A stretch of 64,000 bases of DNA from the NCBI GenBank assembly GCA_029964075.1, contig CM057130.1:2418001-2482000 (forward strand), written 5' to 3'. Every line of letters begins with the position of its first letter. The stretch's first letter is position 1. Of this stretch, positions 41,401-50,485 are shown in pieces. The translations under genes were made by a program, and so were the position numbers. Origin of the DNA: Patiria pectinifera. Its lineage: Eukaryota > Echinodermata > Asteroidea > Valvatida > Asterinidae. The notes under the pieces are model-generated. The model ran no database searches, was not told where the DNA came from, and saw nothing but the letters and a program-made list of their open reading frames with translations.

Positions 41401-43823
41401 AACCATACTTTGACCAAGGTTCCCGGGTCAATAAGATCCAGAAAACTACCCTAAAACGCGTCAATTTGGCCCGGAAAGTGTCATTAAAAAGTAAAATTTA
41501 ACCCGGGATCCGTGTGAGTAAAAAAAAAGTTGTTGTTGACATTTTGTTTATCTGCAGTTTGCTTGCTGTGGATTCAGTAGTCCAGGCGAGAGTGTCACCA
41601 CCATGTCTCCCGATACCACCCCAGACTCATCATGCCTTGACGCGTCAGGAGAAGTCTTTGAAGTAGGTCATTCTTTTCATAACACTTTACTCAACAGTAT
41701 TGATTATGCATTTTTATAACGCAGTTGTAATGTTACATGTAGCCTATAATGTATGTTGTAGAACTGGAATGTTTGGCACATTTTCTTTGGACCGGTCGAT
41801 CAGTTTGTTTGACGGTGCAGAACCAATCGAACATGGTTCCTCCTAATGTCCTTTTTGCAAAATGAGTCGAGAAAGTACGTCGGTGAGTTGGGAAGAAATG
41901 AATGTATTATTTAACAAAGTCAAAAGTCTTCTTTTCGGCCAAAACAAAAAGTCTCCGGTTTCTGGTATGGAGCTGGCCCAAAAAGTGGTGCGGCGACGCG
42001 GCTTTTTTTTTTTTTACCTGTTTTTTTTTGCTTCAAATGTCGGCTGATGACTGCAAATGGTGCCCGACTAAACTTAGTGCAAATATTATGGGAGACCAGA
42101 AAAGCCACATAAAGCTTATTCTCGATCATAACCCCATCTAAAAACACCTTAAAATTGTGCAGCAGCAGGATTCCAGTCAAACCAGTGAGTTTGGCGGTTT
42201 TGAGACATCATCTTTCATTGAAAAAAAAATTCATTTTGCCGACGCGCATTGCTACGGCGACGCGCGCGCATACCAGAAACCGGAGACTTTTTTTTTTGGC
42301 CCTAGGAACTGTATACAGAAACATTTTCGTCACTCGAAAAGTGGTCGTATAAAACCCATTGCGCACGTTGATTTCAGTATTTTTTATGCCAGCCACCATC
42401 GATTTTAAAAGTTGTTTACAATCATACGGCCATCAGACAAGACATAGTGAAATAAAACCGCAAATATGATAAAACATAGGAACCCATTTTTTTGCCTTTT
42501 CCAACTCTCCATCAGACCGGTTGTTACGACAAACTGAAGCAGGCCATTCTGGACAACATTGTCATCTCTGCGTCGGTAGCGGGCGGTGTTGCCCTTCTGC
42601 AGGTAAACTTTACATAATTATACAATACACTCAACCAAACAAGAAAGTCCGCCTAACACTTTTTTGTCCAACTCAAAAACTACTGGGCAAATCTCGCTCA
42701 AATAACTATTTATCAGTACAAAAATTCCTTAGCAATCCAGCCATACTCTTTATGTGGTCCAAAACAGTGATAATGTGTACGTAATAATGCAATTTATGAC
42801 AATTAATGATACCGAAAAAAGTTGCACTTTTGTATACGTGCAAGTTAAGTGTGAACATTTTCGTCTCTTTTTTTTTAACGCAATCTTCCAACCATTTTTG
42901 GGGGGCATCATTTTGTCATAAATTGTATACTTTTGTACACATTATCGCGCTATTTTGTGCCAAAAGAGTATGACAGGATTGCTAAGGAATTTCTGTACTG
43001 ATCAGCCGTTATTTGAGCAAAGGTGCTCAGCAGTTTTTGAGTTAGACCAAAAAGTATTAAAGGGGGACTTTCTGTTTTGGTCGAATGTAGCCTATATTAT
43101 GCAATATTTGGCTGCCGAATCAGACACGTGTTACTGCCGGTGTCATATTAGATTTCTGGTATATTTTACCTAATATGTTTGTTTATCCCTCGCACGTGAT
43201 TTGTGACTGTTCTAACTGTCCACTAAGGTATGCGCAATATTTTCATGGAGTCCAGATTTCACACTACACCAATCGTTACTGTAGGCATTTGGACGCAACT
43301 CTATTTTCTTCTGTAGCTAACCATACCCTTTTAATGAAACAATCATACCTGTTAGTGTCAACCTTGTGGTTACATGAATGGTTACTACCAAACACATTTT
43401 GTTGCTTTTCAGTTTGGAGCTAGGGCGTTTTTATTCAAATTGTTTATTCTCAGGCTGTTTAAAAATTCGCACCACTTTGATTCTCACTGCAGATCATCAG
43501 CATCATTGTCTCTTGCCTCCTGGGCAGAGAGGAGAAACAAGTCAGAGTTCGGCAGGCACCAGGTGAGAAATCCTCCATTTCTCTTACTTTTCTCGTACTA
43601 CTTTTATCATGATCAATTATTTTTTTTACTCCTTTGTTCATGTACAATCGGTCACACTCATGGACTCATGCAATGGCGCCTTCTGTTGGCGGACCCTGCG
43701 GGAAGTTTTGATGATTTTGTTTTTAATGTTTACTGTAATTAACTATTCTTTCCTCTGTTTTGTTTTTAATTTTTATTATTCACAGCAGGAAGACAGGCGT
43801 GGGGTACAGGCGGATATGCCTAG
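29439..43823 (+). CDS. Tetraspanin, ten coding exons, complete
   Basis: The exons are 29439-29495, 35862-35951, 38739-38787, 39285-39337, 40543-40617, 40949-41017, 41558-41662, 42516-42602, 43493-43562 and 43786-43823. They join in frame into 230 residues. In order: a short cytoplasmic N-terminus with Cys, TM1 (VLLFIENFIFW into LIGVALITVGSYIL), small loop, TM2 (YVAIGLGACLFII), GFFGCCGA hallmark, TM3 (YAGLLIVLVLLEIAAAIL), large extracellular loop with ACCGF, PDSSC and TGC, TM4 (IVISASVAGGVALLQIISIIV), short basic tail. Proteins of this family organise membrane partner complexes. The start ATG follows CGGAT and is followed by G. The segment from TM3 to CCG is only about 25 residues, shorter than usual. 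The subfamily is not assigned. Confidence 0.93.
30275..30292. repeat. Poly(C) run
   Basis: A run of C of roughly 18 bases in tetraspanin intron 1. The length is likely to be error-prone in sequencing. Confidence 0.8.
32115..32400 (+). mobile_element. ATGGGCGTCGCC foldback, degraded copy
   Basis: It begins GCATGGGCGTCGCCGGG and keeps the G/C runs plus AAAAATGATAAATTGAGAAT, which resembles AAAAAATGATATCGAGAATA in the 21326 copy. The right end is not clean. Confidence 0.6.
32438..32724. mobile_element. About 280-bp near-perfect foldback
   Basis: The left arm (AATTGCCTGGGTTAAT, then AGGGTGAAAACTGGAACTAC) is mirrored by the right arm (GTAGTTCCAGTTTTCACCCT, then ATTAACCCAGGCAATT), centred near 32580. 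No clear target duplication was found. Confidence 0.8.
33049..33305. repeat. GTCCGA minisatellite in two opposed blocks
   Basis: Units of about 30 bp such as AATAAGGTCCGATAGTCCGA run forward to about 33140, then as their complement (TTCGGACTATCGAACCTTA) to about 33305, making one large imperfect palindrome. Confidence 0.85.
33312..34690 (-). mobile_element. hAT-type element, second copy, inverted and truncated
   Basis: The reverse complement follows 13245-14822 closely, including the GGTCTC array (34545-34680), and ends at CTACAACACTG (34690). It lacks the nested SINE, carries about 100 bp of extra sequence near 33500-33580, and stops at its inner end where the GTCCGA repeat begins. It lies in tetraspanin intron 1. 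Confidence 0.8.
35862..35951 (+). CDS. Tetraspanin exon 2
   Basis: The acceptor is TTTCCTGGCAG and the donor GTGAGG; 90 bp in phase 0. It completes TM1 (LIGVALITVGSYIL) and the small extracellular loop, ending RILEGSQ. Confidence 0.92.
36585..37655 (+). mobile_element. TTAA-flanked element, copy 1 (1071 bp)
   Basis: The termini GAGTCATTTCGTGTAAATAC are inverted, with TTAA outside both ends (36581-36584 and 37656-37659). Long subterminal inverted arms contain GACTTTTTAAACCGATATTT and related DNA. No transposase frame was seen. Confidence 0.8.
37660..37764. mobile_element. TTAA-flanked element, 105-bp deletion form
   Basis: Only the two terminal arms remain, joined by an A-rich spacer. It shares its flanking TTAA with the neighbours on each side (37656-37659 and 37765-37768). 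Confidence 0.8.
37769..38577 (-). mobile_element. TTAA-flanked element, copy 3 (809 bp), opposite orientation
   Basis: Its interior is the reverse complement of copy 1 (for example GGAGCGCTACTGCACAAAGG against CCTTTGTGCAGTAGCGCTCC). TTAA lies at 37765-37768 and 38578-38581. All three copies are in tetraspanin intron 2. Confidence 0.8.
38739..38787 (+). CDS. Tetraspanin exon 3
   Basis: The acceptor is TTTTCAATCACAG and the donor GTAGGT; 49 bp, phase 0-1. It encodes VICYVAIGLGACLFII plus the first base of Gly, most of TM2. Confidence 0.9.
39285..39337 (+). CDS. Tetraspanin exon 4
   Basis: The acceptor is TTCCTCTGCAG and the donor GTGAGT; phase 1-0. It encodes FFGCCGAFKKNSCLLKT, the family's intracellular-loop hallmark with juxtamembrane cysteines that may be palmitoylated. 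Confidence 0.95.
40543..40617 (+). CDS. Tetraspanin exon 5
   Basis: The acceptor is TTCTCAATCTGCAG and the donor GTTGGT; 75 bp in phase 0. It encodes TM3 with the typical LLEIAAAIL and then WQLEEQ at the start of the large loop. Confidence 0.93.
40949..41017 (+). CDS. Tetraspanin exon 6
   Basis: The acceptor is CCCACGGACAG and the donor GTATAT; 69 bp in phase 0. It encodes FISVLAMGWNSLDEPSVNIL and QQQ, the helical part of the large loop before CCG. Confidence 0.88.
41558..41662 (+). CDS. Tetraspanin exon 7
   Basis: The acceptor is TTATCTGCAG and the donor GTAGGT; 105 bp in phase 0. It begins FACCGF (the CCG motif), runs through a Ser/Thr/Pro-rich variable part and includes PDSSC. Confidence 0.93.
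41937..42301. mobile_element. Harbinger-like MITE, copy 1 (365 bp)
   Basis: The ends GGCCAAAACAAAAAGTCTCC and GGAGAC(T)nGGCC are inverted, with CGGTTTCTGGTATG inside. Similar throughout to 56393-56764. It lies in tetraspanin intron 7. Its flanks show no clear duplication. Confidence 0.75.
42516..42602 (+). CDS. Tetraspanin exon 8
   Basis: The acceptor is CAACTCTCCATCAG and the donor GTAAAC; 87 bp in phase 0. It starts TGCYDKL (the last conserved loop Cys) and enters TM4 (NIVISASVAGGVALLQ). Confidence 0.92.
42642..43074. mobile_element. Foldback MITE in tetraspanin intron 8 (about 430 bp)
   Basis: The arms match inverted: AGAAAGTCC at the left and GGACTTTCT at the right, with TTCCTTAGCAATCC and its complement, and ACTCAAAAACT and its complement, further in. 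No clean target duplication was seen. Confidence 0.75.
43493..43562 (+). CDS. Tetraspanin exon 9
   Basis: The acceptor is TTCTCACTGCAG and the donor GTGAGA; 70 bp, phase 0-1. It ends TM4 (IISIIVSCLL) and starts the charged tail GREEKQVRVRQAP. Confidence 0.92.
43786..43823 (+). CDS. Tetraspanin exon 10 with tandem acceptor
   Basis: The acceptor region TTTTTATTATTCACAGCAG offers two AGs three bases apart (exon start 43786 or 43789); both keep the frame. The short tail ends GRQAWGTGGYA and TAG. Confidence 0.85.
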
Positions 43824-45330
43824 GTGGAAGCATTCTTAGTTCTGTTTAGACACTAACAAGTGTGAAAGATCTACAAAGAACTACCCCAAAGGATCAAACT
43901 TGTTGGTTTTGTTACAGCTGATTCAAAATCATCATCACCTGGCACTAATTTATAGTTTAGTTACAGTAACAAAACTACTCATCGAAAAGACTTATAATTA
44001 TCAGCTGACCAATTGCATACTTGCCATCATTGTACATTATCTTAAATAGATTATTATTATTATTATTAAGCATATCAGCAAATTTTAAAGCCTTGCGACT
44101 TTGTCAATATTTTCAACTGATTTGGGAAGGTTTGCTTTATTTTGCAGCTGAAAGTAGATATGCAGAATCCGCCTGTTGGCTGCTGGTGCATGGCATTGAT
44201 TCACAGCGTGAAAGCTATGTCACCAATCGTAATCATGGCTTTTGGTTAGCTTGATTCTAACTATATTCTCCTGCCTAATTTAGATTTTTTTTTTAGTGGC
44301 TCTCCCCCTGCTATTTTCGAGTTTAAAGGGAATATACAACATTTGCAAACATCAAAAACAAAACTGCCAAAATATCATAAAATATGTTACTGGACTGTTA
44401 ATGAATGACAGTCTTAAAACATCCTGTAAAATCGTGGCACTTGATGTGCTGACATTTTCAAGAAAAGTGGTATTTTTGTATCATTTTCCAACGCTGGTCG
44501 GCCGACCAGTTGGAAAAATAGTCAGAAAAATAGCCCGCCTTTTCTTTGCAATCGTTTACACACCTTCCTGTGAACGGGTACAATAACAAGCCAGCTAGAC
44601 TGATTCCTTGACCTTACAATTCTCCCGGCACATCTGTACACTGCTACGTTTCATCTTAAGTGGGATCAGGGAACCAGACTACAAGACATGATTGTTTTCT
44701 TGGTCTTTTCCAGCAGTACGCCGAACCCAAAACGTCAAACAAGTCAGTGTAACAATATTTGCTATAAGATTCTAACACTCCCCCCCCCCCCATCCATCCA
44801 TTTCTGAAACTACAGCAAAAACAAATGTTATATGTTCACTTTAAACCCGAAAAATGGATTATGATATTAAATTGCTGTGTTTTTTCCCCTAGCAATACAA
44901 AAGTTATTCAATTTGAATGAGACATCCCACTAACAACAGCAAAATCCCGCCCAATTAATGCTGGAATAATTATCATAATCAAAACGTTAAATTATTTACG
45001 GAGGCGTACCGGTATCTTTTCGTGCGATTTGCATATTCAAAGGCAAAATCAGGGGATTGAAAACGTCTAACAAAAGTAAGAGGGGAACCTTATTTCTGTA
45101 AAAAATACACCACAAATTGAGAATTCGTCAGAAGAACAAAAATCGAATGTGGTGGGAGCACGGGTACAGGTGGAGCACAACGGCACGATGGATTATTGTA
45201 ATCACTTTGTGAATGACGATATAACTTAATGATGCCATTTTTTTGTGTCACTAAATTAACAGGTTGATTGTTGATGAAGAAGCCTATCAATAGTCGTTGG
45301 TTGAACCAGGGGCAAACGTTCGCACTATGA

Positions 45331-45648
45331 AAAAGAGTGAAAAACTCACTCTCCAAAGAGTGAATCTCTTATAAAAACCACTCAATAGTGAAAACCACTC
45401 CAAACAGAATGAAAAATCACTCGGAAAGATTAAGAGTGAAGTTTCCACTCTTCGAGGAGCCATAAAAAAGGACCACTTTTTTTTAAACTGGTCCTTTTTT
45501 TATGGCTCCTCCAAAGAGTGGAAATTTCACTATTTTCGAATGATTTTTAACTATTTTTTGAGTTGTTTTCACTCTTTTGGAGTGGTTTTCATCAGATATT
45601 CTCTTTTTTTTCACCCCATTTTTTGGAGAGTGACTTTTTCACTCTTTT
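45331..45648. mobile_element. Foldback built of CACTCTTT-type units
   Basis: A palindrome of about 318 bp is centred on GGACCACTTTTTTTTAAACTGG. The arms are studded with AAGAGTGA / TCACTCTT repeats, so each arm is also internally repetitive. Target duplication not seen. Confidence 0.75.
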
Positions 45649-45944
45649 ACATTTAGAGAGTTTTTTTTGTACGGTTTTATTGGGGTTTTTTTTTTTTTGG
45701 GGGGGGGGGGTTTAAGTGACTAAAAAAAAAGAAAGAAAACAAATGATATTCAATCACGGTTTTCAAGACATCAGTATAAAGTACGAAGAATGCTAATTTG
45801 ATACTGTAGAATTCGATGCAAATTTAATCACTTTTTTTACTCAGTTGTATGTGCTCAGTTCAGATGTATATCATATTGAGGTGGAAAATGTTTTCATTTG
45901 ACTTGCCCATTGCTAGTAGGTGTGCGATTCTGAATGTAAAAATC

Positions 45945-45950
45945 AATAAA
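45945..45950 (+). promoter_or_regulatory. Candidate distal poly(A) signal of the tetraspanin
   Basis: This AATAAA is about 2.1 kb after the stop. No nearer plus-strand hexamer was noticed, so the 3' UTR may be long. Weak evidence. Confidence 0.2.
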
Positions 45951-46216
45951 ATGACAGAAACGCAAAATTTGTTGAACTTTTTAATGTTTTTTTTTTAAGT
46001 GATTCCCTGAAGTGCTTCAGCATTATGCTCCAACCTTTTCCCGGATGTGAAAGAGACTAAGAATTTGCAGTTCAGCAGTTATACGAAAACTGCAGCGTTT
46101 ATAGTCTTTGCTCGTGGGAAAAAGAAAGAATAATCCAGTCTCAGCATACAGCTAGGCAGGGGCAGTGACGCAACGGGGGAGTTACATCTTTAACCAAGCC
46201 ATCTGTGCAACACTGC

Positions 46217-46217
46217 A

Positions 46218-46250
<33 letters not shown>

Positions 46251-46252
46251 TA
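46217..46252. repeat. (ATT)n microsatellite
   Basis: About twelve ATT units; possibly the tail of an unrecognised SINE to its left. Confidence 0.9.
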
Positions 46253-46940
46253 TTCGGCCAAGATTTGCAACAAACATATGCAGAGAATGTGACAATGTAA
46301 CTCTAGAGGAGACAAGAGTACAAGTATAAGGAAGTCATGAAACAATACAAACAAGTATTGAAAACAGTTAGAGCTATCAACAAAAAGTATAAACTTTTCA
46401 TTACTTTATGTCAGCGAAATTTGGTCCTGCTTCCAGCACTCGGCTAGTCTGAGCAGGAATTTCTCCATGGTCCGAATATCACCCCTATAACGGACCCCTC
46501 TCAGTCTCCGGTCCGTTCGGCAGCCGCACCAGTTTCATTATCGTACCGAAAGGGGGCGTGATCTGCTCAGTTTTCGTTTTACAAGTTTGTTATTTTAAAG
46601 TGTATTTCATGACAGATAAATGGAAGAGAGAACATGGAGAAATATGACCATTTCTCCATGATATAACACACGGAGAGACAGTACCAAAAACGAGCACATA
46701 CATGAACAAGATGAAAACCTTTGTGACGTTTTCAACATTTTAGTTTTTTGAAGCATACTTGAATCAATACAGCGATTTTTGTTTTTGCAAAGGACATTTC
46801 AAATGGCCATGATTTTGGCATCAAAATGCAATTCCACCAACTATACGTTATTAAATAAATCCATCTGGTTTGCATGCATGCGCTTTTTGCACGCACGATT
46901 TGTGCATGTGTTTTGTGTACACAATTTGACACATCGAAAG

Positions 46941-47054
46941 ATGGCGACTGCCGGGCCGTCCAGAGCGAATGCTACCGCACCAAAATTTGATTCCAAAAAC
47001 CTGGAAATAAAGACGAAGTCAATTGAGCAGACATTGGTGCCACTTGTGACACAG
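46941..47054 (+). CDS. CTNNAL1: First coding exon of an alpha-catulin-like gene (vinculin/alpha-catenin superfamily)
   Basis: The ATG follows AAAG and precedes G, a good animal start context. The 38 codons end at CAG before GTAAGG in phase 0. After a low-complexity lead (MATAGPSRANATAP), the segment LEIKTKSIEQTLVPLVTQ matches the start of the alpha-catenin family; the EQTL-PLV spacing is closer to alpha-catulin than to alpha-catenin proper. Family members are helical-bundle adaptor proteins; catulin has been linked to Rho signalling and cytoskeletal scaffolding. The remaining exons must lie far downstream, mostly beyond the window, so intron 1 probably exceeds 10 kb. Alpha-catenin itself is the main alternative. 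Confidence 0.65.
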
Positions 47055-47523
47055 GTAAGGTTTGAATTGCGCCGTGAAAAGTAGGAGAAAACTGCGGTGT
47101 TGTTTGTGTAAAATGTGTAAACTTGTCAAGATAGTCCGTGCTGCATACACTGTGCACTGACTCAATCTGTGCAGGCCCATCGTGAAGGGTAGGCCACTAG
47201 ACCATGTAGACTCTAGCGGTAGCGCATCAAAATTAAAGATCTGACATGTTGTCATCGCTAAATCTTCACATGAACTTCATAAGAAAGGACCAAATTTCAT
47301 ATTGTATATGGTTAAAATAATGTGGGAATATTAAAAATAGGATTAAAGGTCAAAGGGGGAAAAAAATCTATACTGGATCACACACCACTTTACCTGCCGC
47401 CAAACACATCAATTTTTCACCTCACATTGTGATTTCACCCAAGAGGAAGCTGTGTAAATGCGAAAAAAAATTAGGCAAAATGTGTTTTAAGAGCACACGA
47501 GAGTTCAGAAGCAAGAGTTAGGC

Positions 47524-48264
47524 TAGACCCGTGAACGTGGCTTGTAAACTACGCCACGTTCTTGTGTCATTTTGAACCTGGCGAAATTGTCCCTCTGACT
47601 CCCTCCGTTACACACACTGGATGTTATTTTGCCCATGTAATAAGTACTCACATATGAAGCTGTCTTGAAATCCGTTTGCACGTCAAAACTTGCATTTGAC
47701 GAAATTTGAGGAAAATTCTGGCCCCGATTTTCCGGTTTATGAAGTCCTGGTAGCTGCCATTTTCTCCCAAGTGACGCATGCGCATTGCGTTTTATTGTAC
47801 CGTCCTTCGTATAATTATGCGGCCGTTTACTGTCACAGCTAAAAGAGACATCGTTTTAGACAAGTTTCAAGTCCTTTCCTCTCTCACCGCACCGCACGCT
47901 GGCGCACGTGCGCCCACGTGCGTGAGCGCACACGTACACGTCATGAGCCGAACAGCCAATCGGGTGCGGGGTTGTTTTTTTCGGGGTTGCGACATGAAAC
48001 AGCCGTCAATCTGTCCAAGCGACTCCGGGGTCATTTGTTAGGGTCACTTGTGTAAAAATGAAATTTCTGTACACGTTCGTATGGGTCTTTACTGATGGGC
48101 AAATTTCGTCGAAATTACACAGCCTAAACAATCGGACGGGCAAATTTAGATTTCTAGGTGAGTACTCAACACCCATACGGAATTATGTAGCCGGATCGAT
48201 TTTCGCTAGGTTCAAAATGACACAACAACGTGGCGTTGTATACAACGCCACGTTCACGGGTCTA
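47524..48264. mobile_element. Mutator-type non-autonomous element (741 bp)
   Basis: The termini begin TAGACCCGTGAACGTGGC on both strands and stay similar for about 64 bp. GAGTTAGGC flanks both sides exactly (47515-47523 and 48265-48273), a 9-bp duplication diagnostic of Mutator-like elements. Inside the right terminus is a perfect 28-bp palindrome around TGTATACA. No transposase frame. Confidence 0.85.
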
Positions 48265-49821
48265 GAGTTAGGCAATAGGCACAAGCAAGGCGTTCGCAGT
48301 TTAAATGTTTTGGTTACTTGGGCCGTGTTTTCTTTCTTTGAAATGTGCATAAATTTGAAATATCACTCAGCAAACTGGTCAATTTACTGACCTTACCATT
48401 GAGGTTAAACGTTTCGTATATATTTTGATTCTGATGTCCATTACCTTTTACCCATCCCATTTTACCTAATTAATTTGTGGTAAAGCCAACTTGATGCAGA
48501 GTAGTTTGTTGCTTAAATAGTCAGTTTCAAGGTAGACATTTTTTGGGGTTCAATTGTTTCGGTTTTTTTTGGAATTTTTTTGTCAGAGAAATGACATTGA
48601 ACTGACATGCCATCTTTCTAGTAGGCAGCTTGCTTAAGAAATCTTGTAATAAAATACTAATTAAAAAAAAAAGAATAAAAAAAAAAAACTATTCCAAGCA
48701 TACTTTAATAGCAATTCACCGCTCTTAAAGAAGTTTTCTTTAAATTTAAATCCTGTTAATTACTTTATTTTACCAAACTCTGTACTAAATAGCTTTTTTT
48801 TTCACTTGACACGATGACCATGAAAACATTCACCCTCACTTGTGTGGATCGAGAAAAATGACAATGTTTGAATAACTCGAACACAATTTGGGATGAGCTT
48901 CTATGGTGAAATTGGACATCATCTGAAGTAAATTCATTGGCTTGACATTTCATACTACCATGGGATATTGTTCCTTGCTCATTTGGAAAATTCAATAACC
49001 ATTATTTATTGCCAAGCTTGCGCAAGTGATCAGGCAGCGTGATGGCGGTCATTGTAAATTGATGATAACGACGTGCACTCCCAGTCCATGGTACTTTGAA
49101 GGACCGCACAATTATGACAGATTATGCGTCACGCTTCACTTATTACGCAGTAAATTGCCCGTGACGAATATAATACTGTATGACAATACCGCATTGTGGC
49201 ATTTCATCACCCTTTATTTCACCTTTTCAAGGCGGAATGGAAACAATGAGCCGAGAATAATACGAAACAGGCAGAGTTGGCTCTTTTGCATTAATAACAT
49301 GCGTGTGATTAGGTCGCTCATGAATAATTAGGGAGGGACAGTCAATTGTGCGCCAGTGTGTATAATAAATTTGTCATGCAAGTTGGAATTTTCCAACTAG
49401 TCTGTAATACTATGAATGCTAAATTAAAGGTATTACATGTAAAACAATTGACGGAAACTAGACTACCAGTAATTCGGCAATTCAGCAATTTTCTGCGGTG
49501 GCACCAGGCTGGTGCGAGTCGCGCTCCGGTACACGTATTTCATACGCACGCACTCCGGGCTCCATCAACCAATAAGGTTGCCAGAATGCTTGCGCGCCTT
49601 GTCTTGAAGAATACATGCATGTGCAGATGTAGCGCCACGTCAAAAATGGCTTGTAATTTTGTTTGGCGAATTACACTATATATAGCAGGGTTGAGCACTA
49701 AAGAACAAATTGCTTTAAAACTTGTGCACATCTCATGACATTTTGTTAGCTAGCCTTTGTTCTACTTTTAAGCCAAGAAGTTTTGTGCTTTTCTGAGCTT
49801 GCATGTACAGTATGTAGGCCT

Positions 49822-49860
49822 CATGTACATGTACGTGTACATGTACATGTACAAATGTAC
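49822..49860. repeat. ACATGTAC microsatellite
   Basis: Tandem GTACAT units with minor variants. Similar runs recur at about 52370, 52857, 54270, 55951, 58784, 59405, 60784, 62096 and 63957. Confidence 0.9.
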
Positions 49861-50452
49861 TACCTGTAGTATGTATTCACCACTGGCTCTTCGTCAGCAC
49901 TGGATATGCAGAAACCAACATTAGTACTCAAATTTCACCAAGCTCTGTAACTTATCATTTGGCTTGAAGTTGAACTATAGTAAACCCTCCTTCAACAAGT
50001 TTAATATCCACTGAATTTCAATCTGATTTGTGTACCAAGTATTGAAATTAATCACGATATGAGGCCTATTAGCATCACTCATGATTTAAAACCGAAGCTC
50101 AATCCATAATTTCAGCGTGGTGTCCCCTTGTTGACCTTTTATACCGTAGTTTGTGTAGGAGGCTCCTCTGAAAAAAAACACATTGTAAGTACAGATCATG
50201 AAGCATTGTTCAGAGATACCCACTCCATTAATATGATTAAAAAAAATTTCCCCCAGCCAGCTAAAATGGTACACGTACCTGTGCGGTACTGTACTGTACA
50301 TTATGTACCTTAAACTGGATACAGCTGCACTTGCAGTGAGCTACATCTACATGTTGTTAAATGTTAATGTTATCAAACATTTAGGCCGAGAAAAAAAAAT
50401 AAACTACATGTAGTTTCTCGACTCGATTTTGTCTTTATGTTTCCTGCAAAAG

Positions 50453-50485
50453 GTAGCCATGCTTGTTCAAAATCTGGTAGAAAGG
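50453..50485 (+). CDS. Candidate 33-bp second exon of the catulin-like gene
   Basis: TTTCCTGCAAAAG precedes VAMLVQNLVER in phase 0, which matches the phase of exon 1; GTGAAT could serve as donor. The pattern V-x-x-L-V-polar is what family members show right after PLVTQ. It is very short, the donor is weak, and G-run repeat DNA follows closely, so chance is a real possibility. Confidence 0.27.

Larger units (their letters stand above)
43824..46940. other. Tetraspanin 3' region and intergenic DNA
   Basis: No further gene was recognised. It contains a foldback at 45331-45648, an AATAAA at 45945 and an (ATT)n run at 46217-46252. The promoter of the catulin-like gene should lie near the right edge. 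Confidence 0.5.

Noticed and set aside
49346-49738. A 130-codon open frame
   Set aside because: No similarity to any family I know, no start context of note, and it lies within the presumed long intron.
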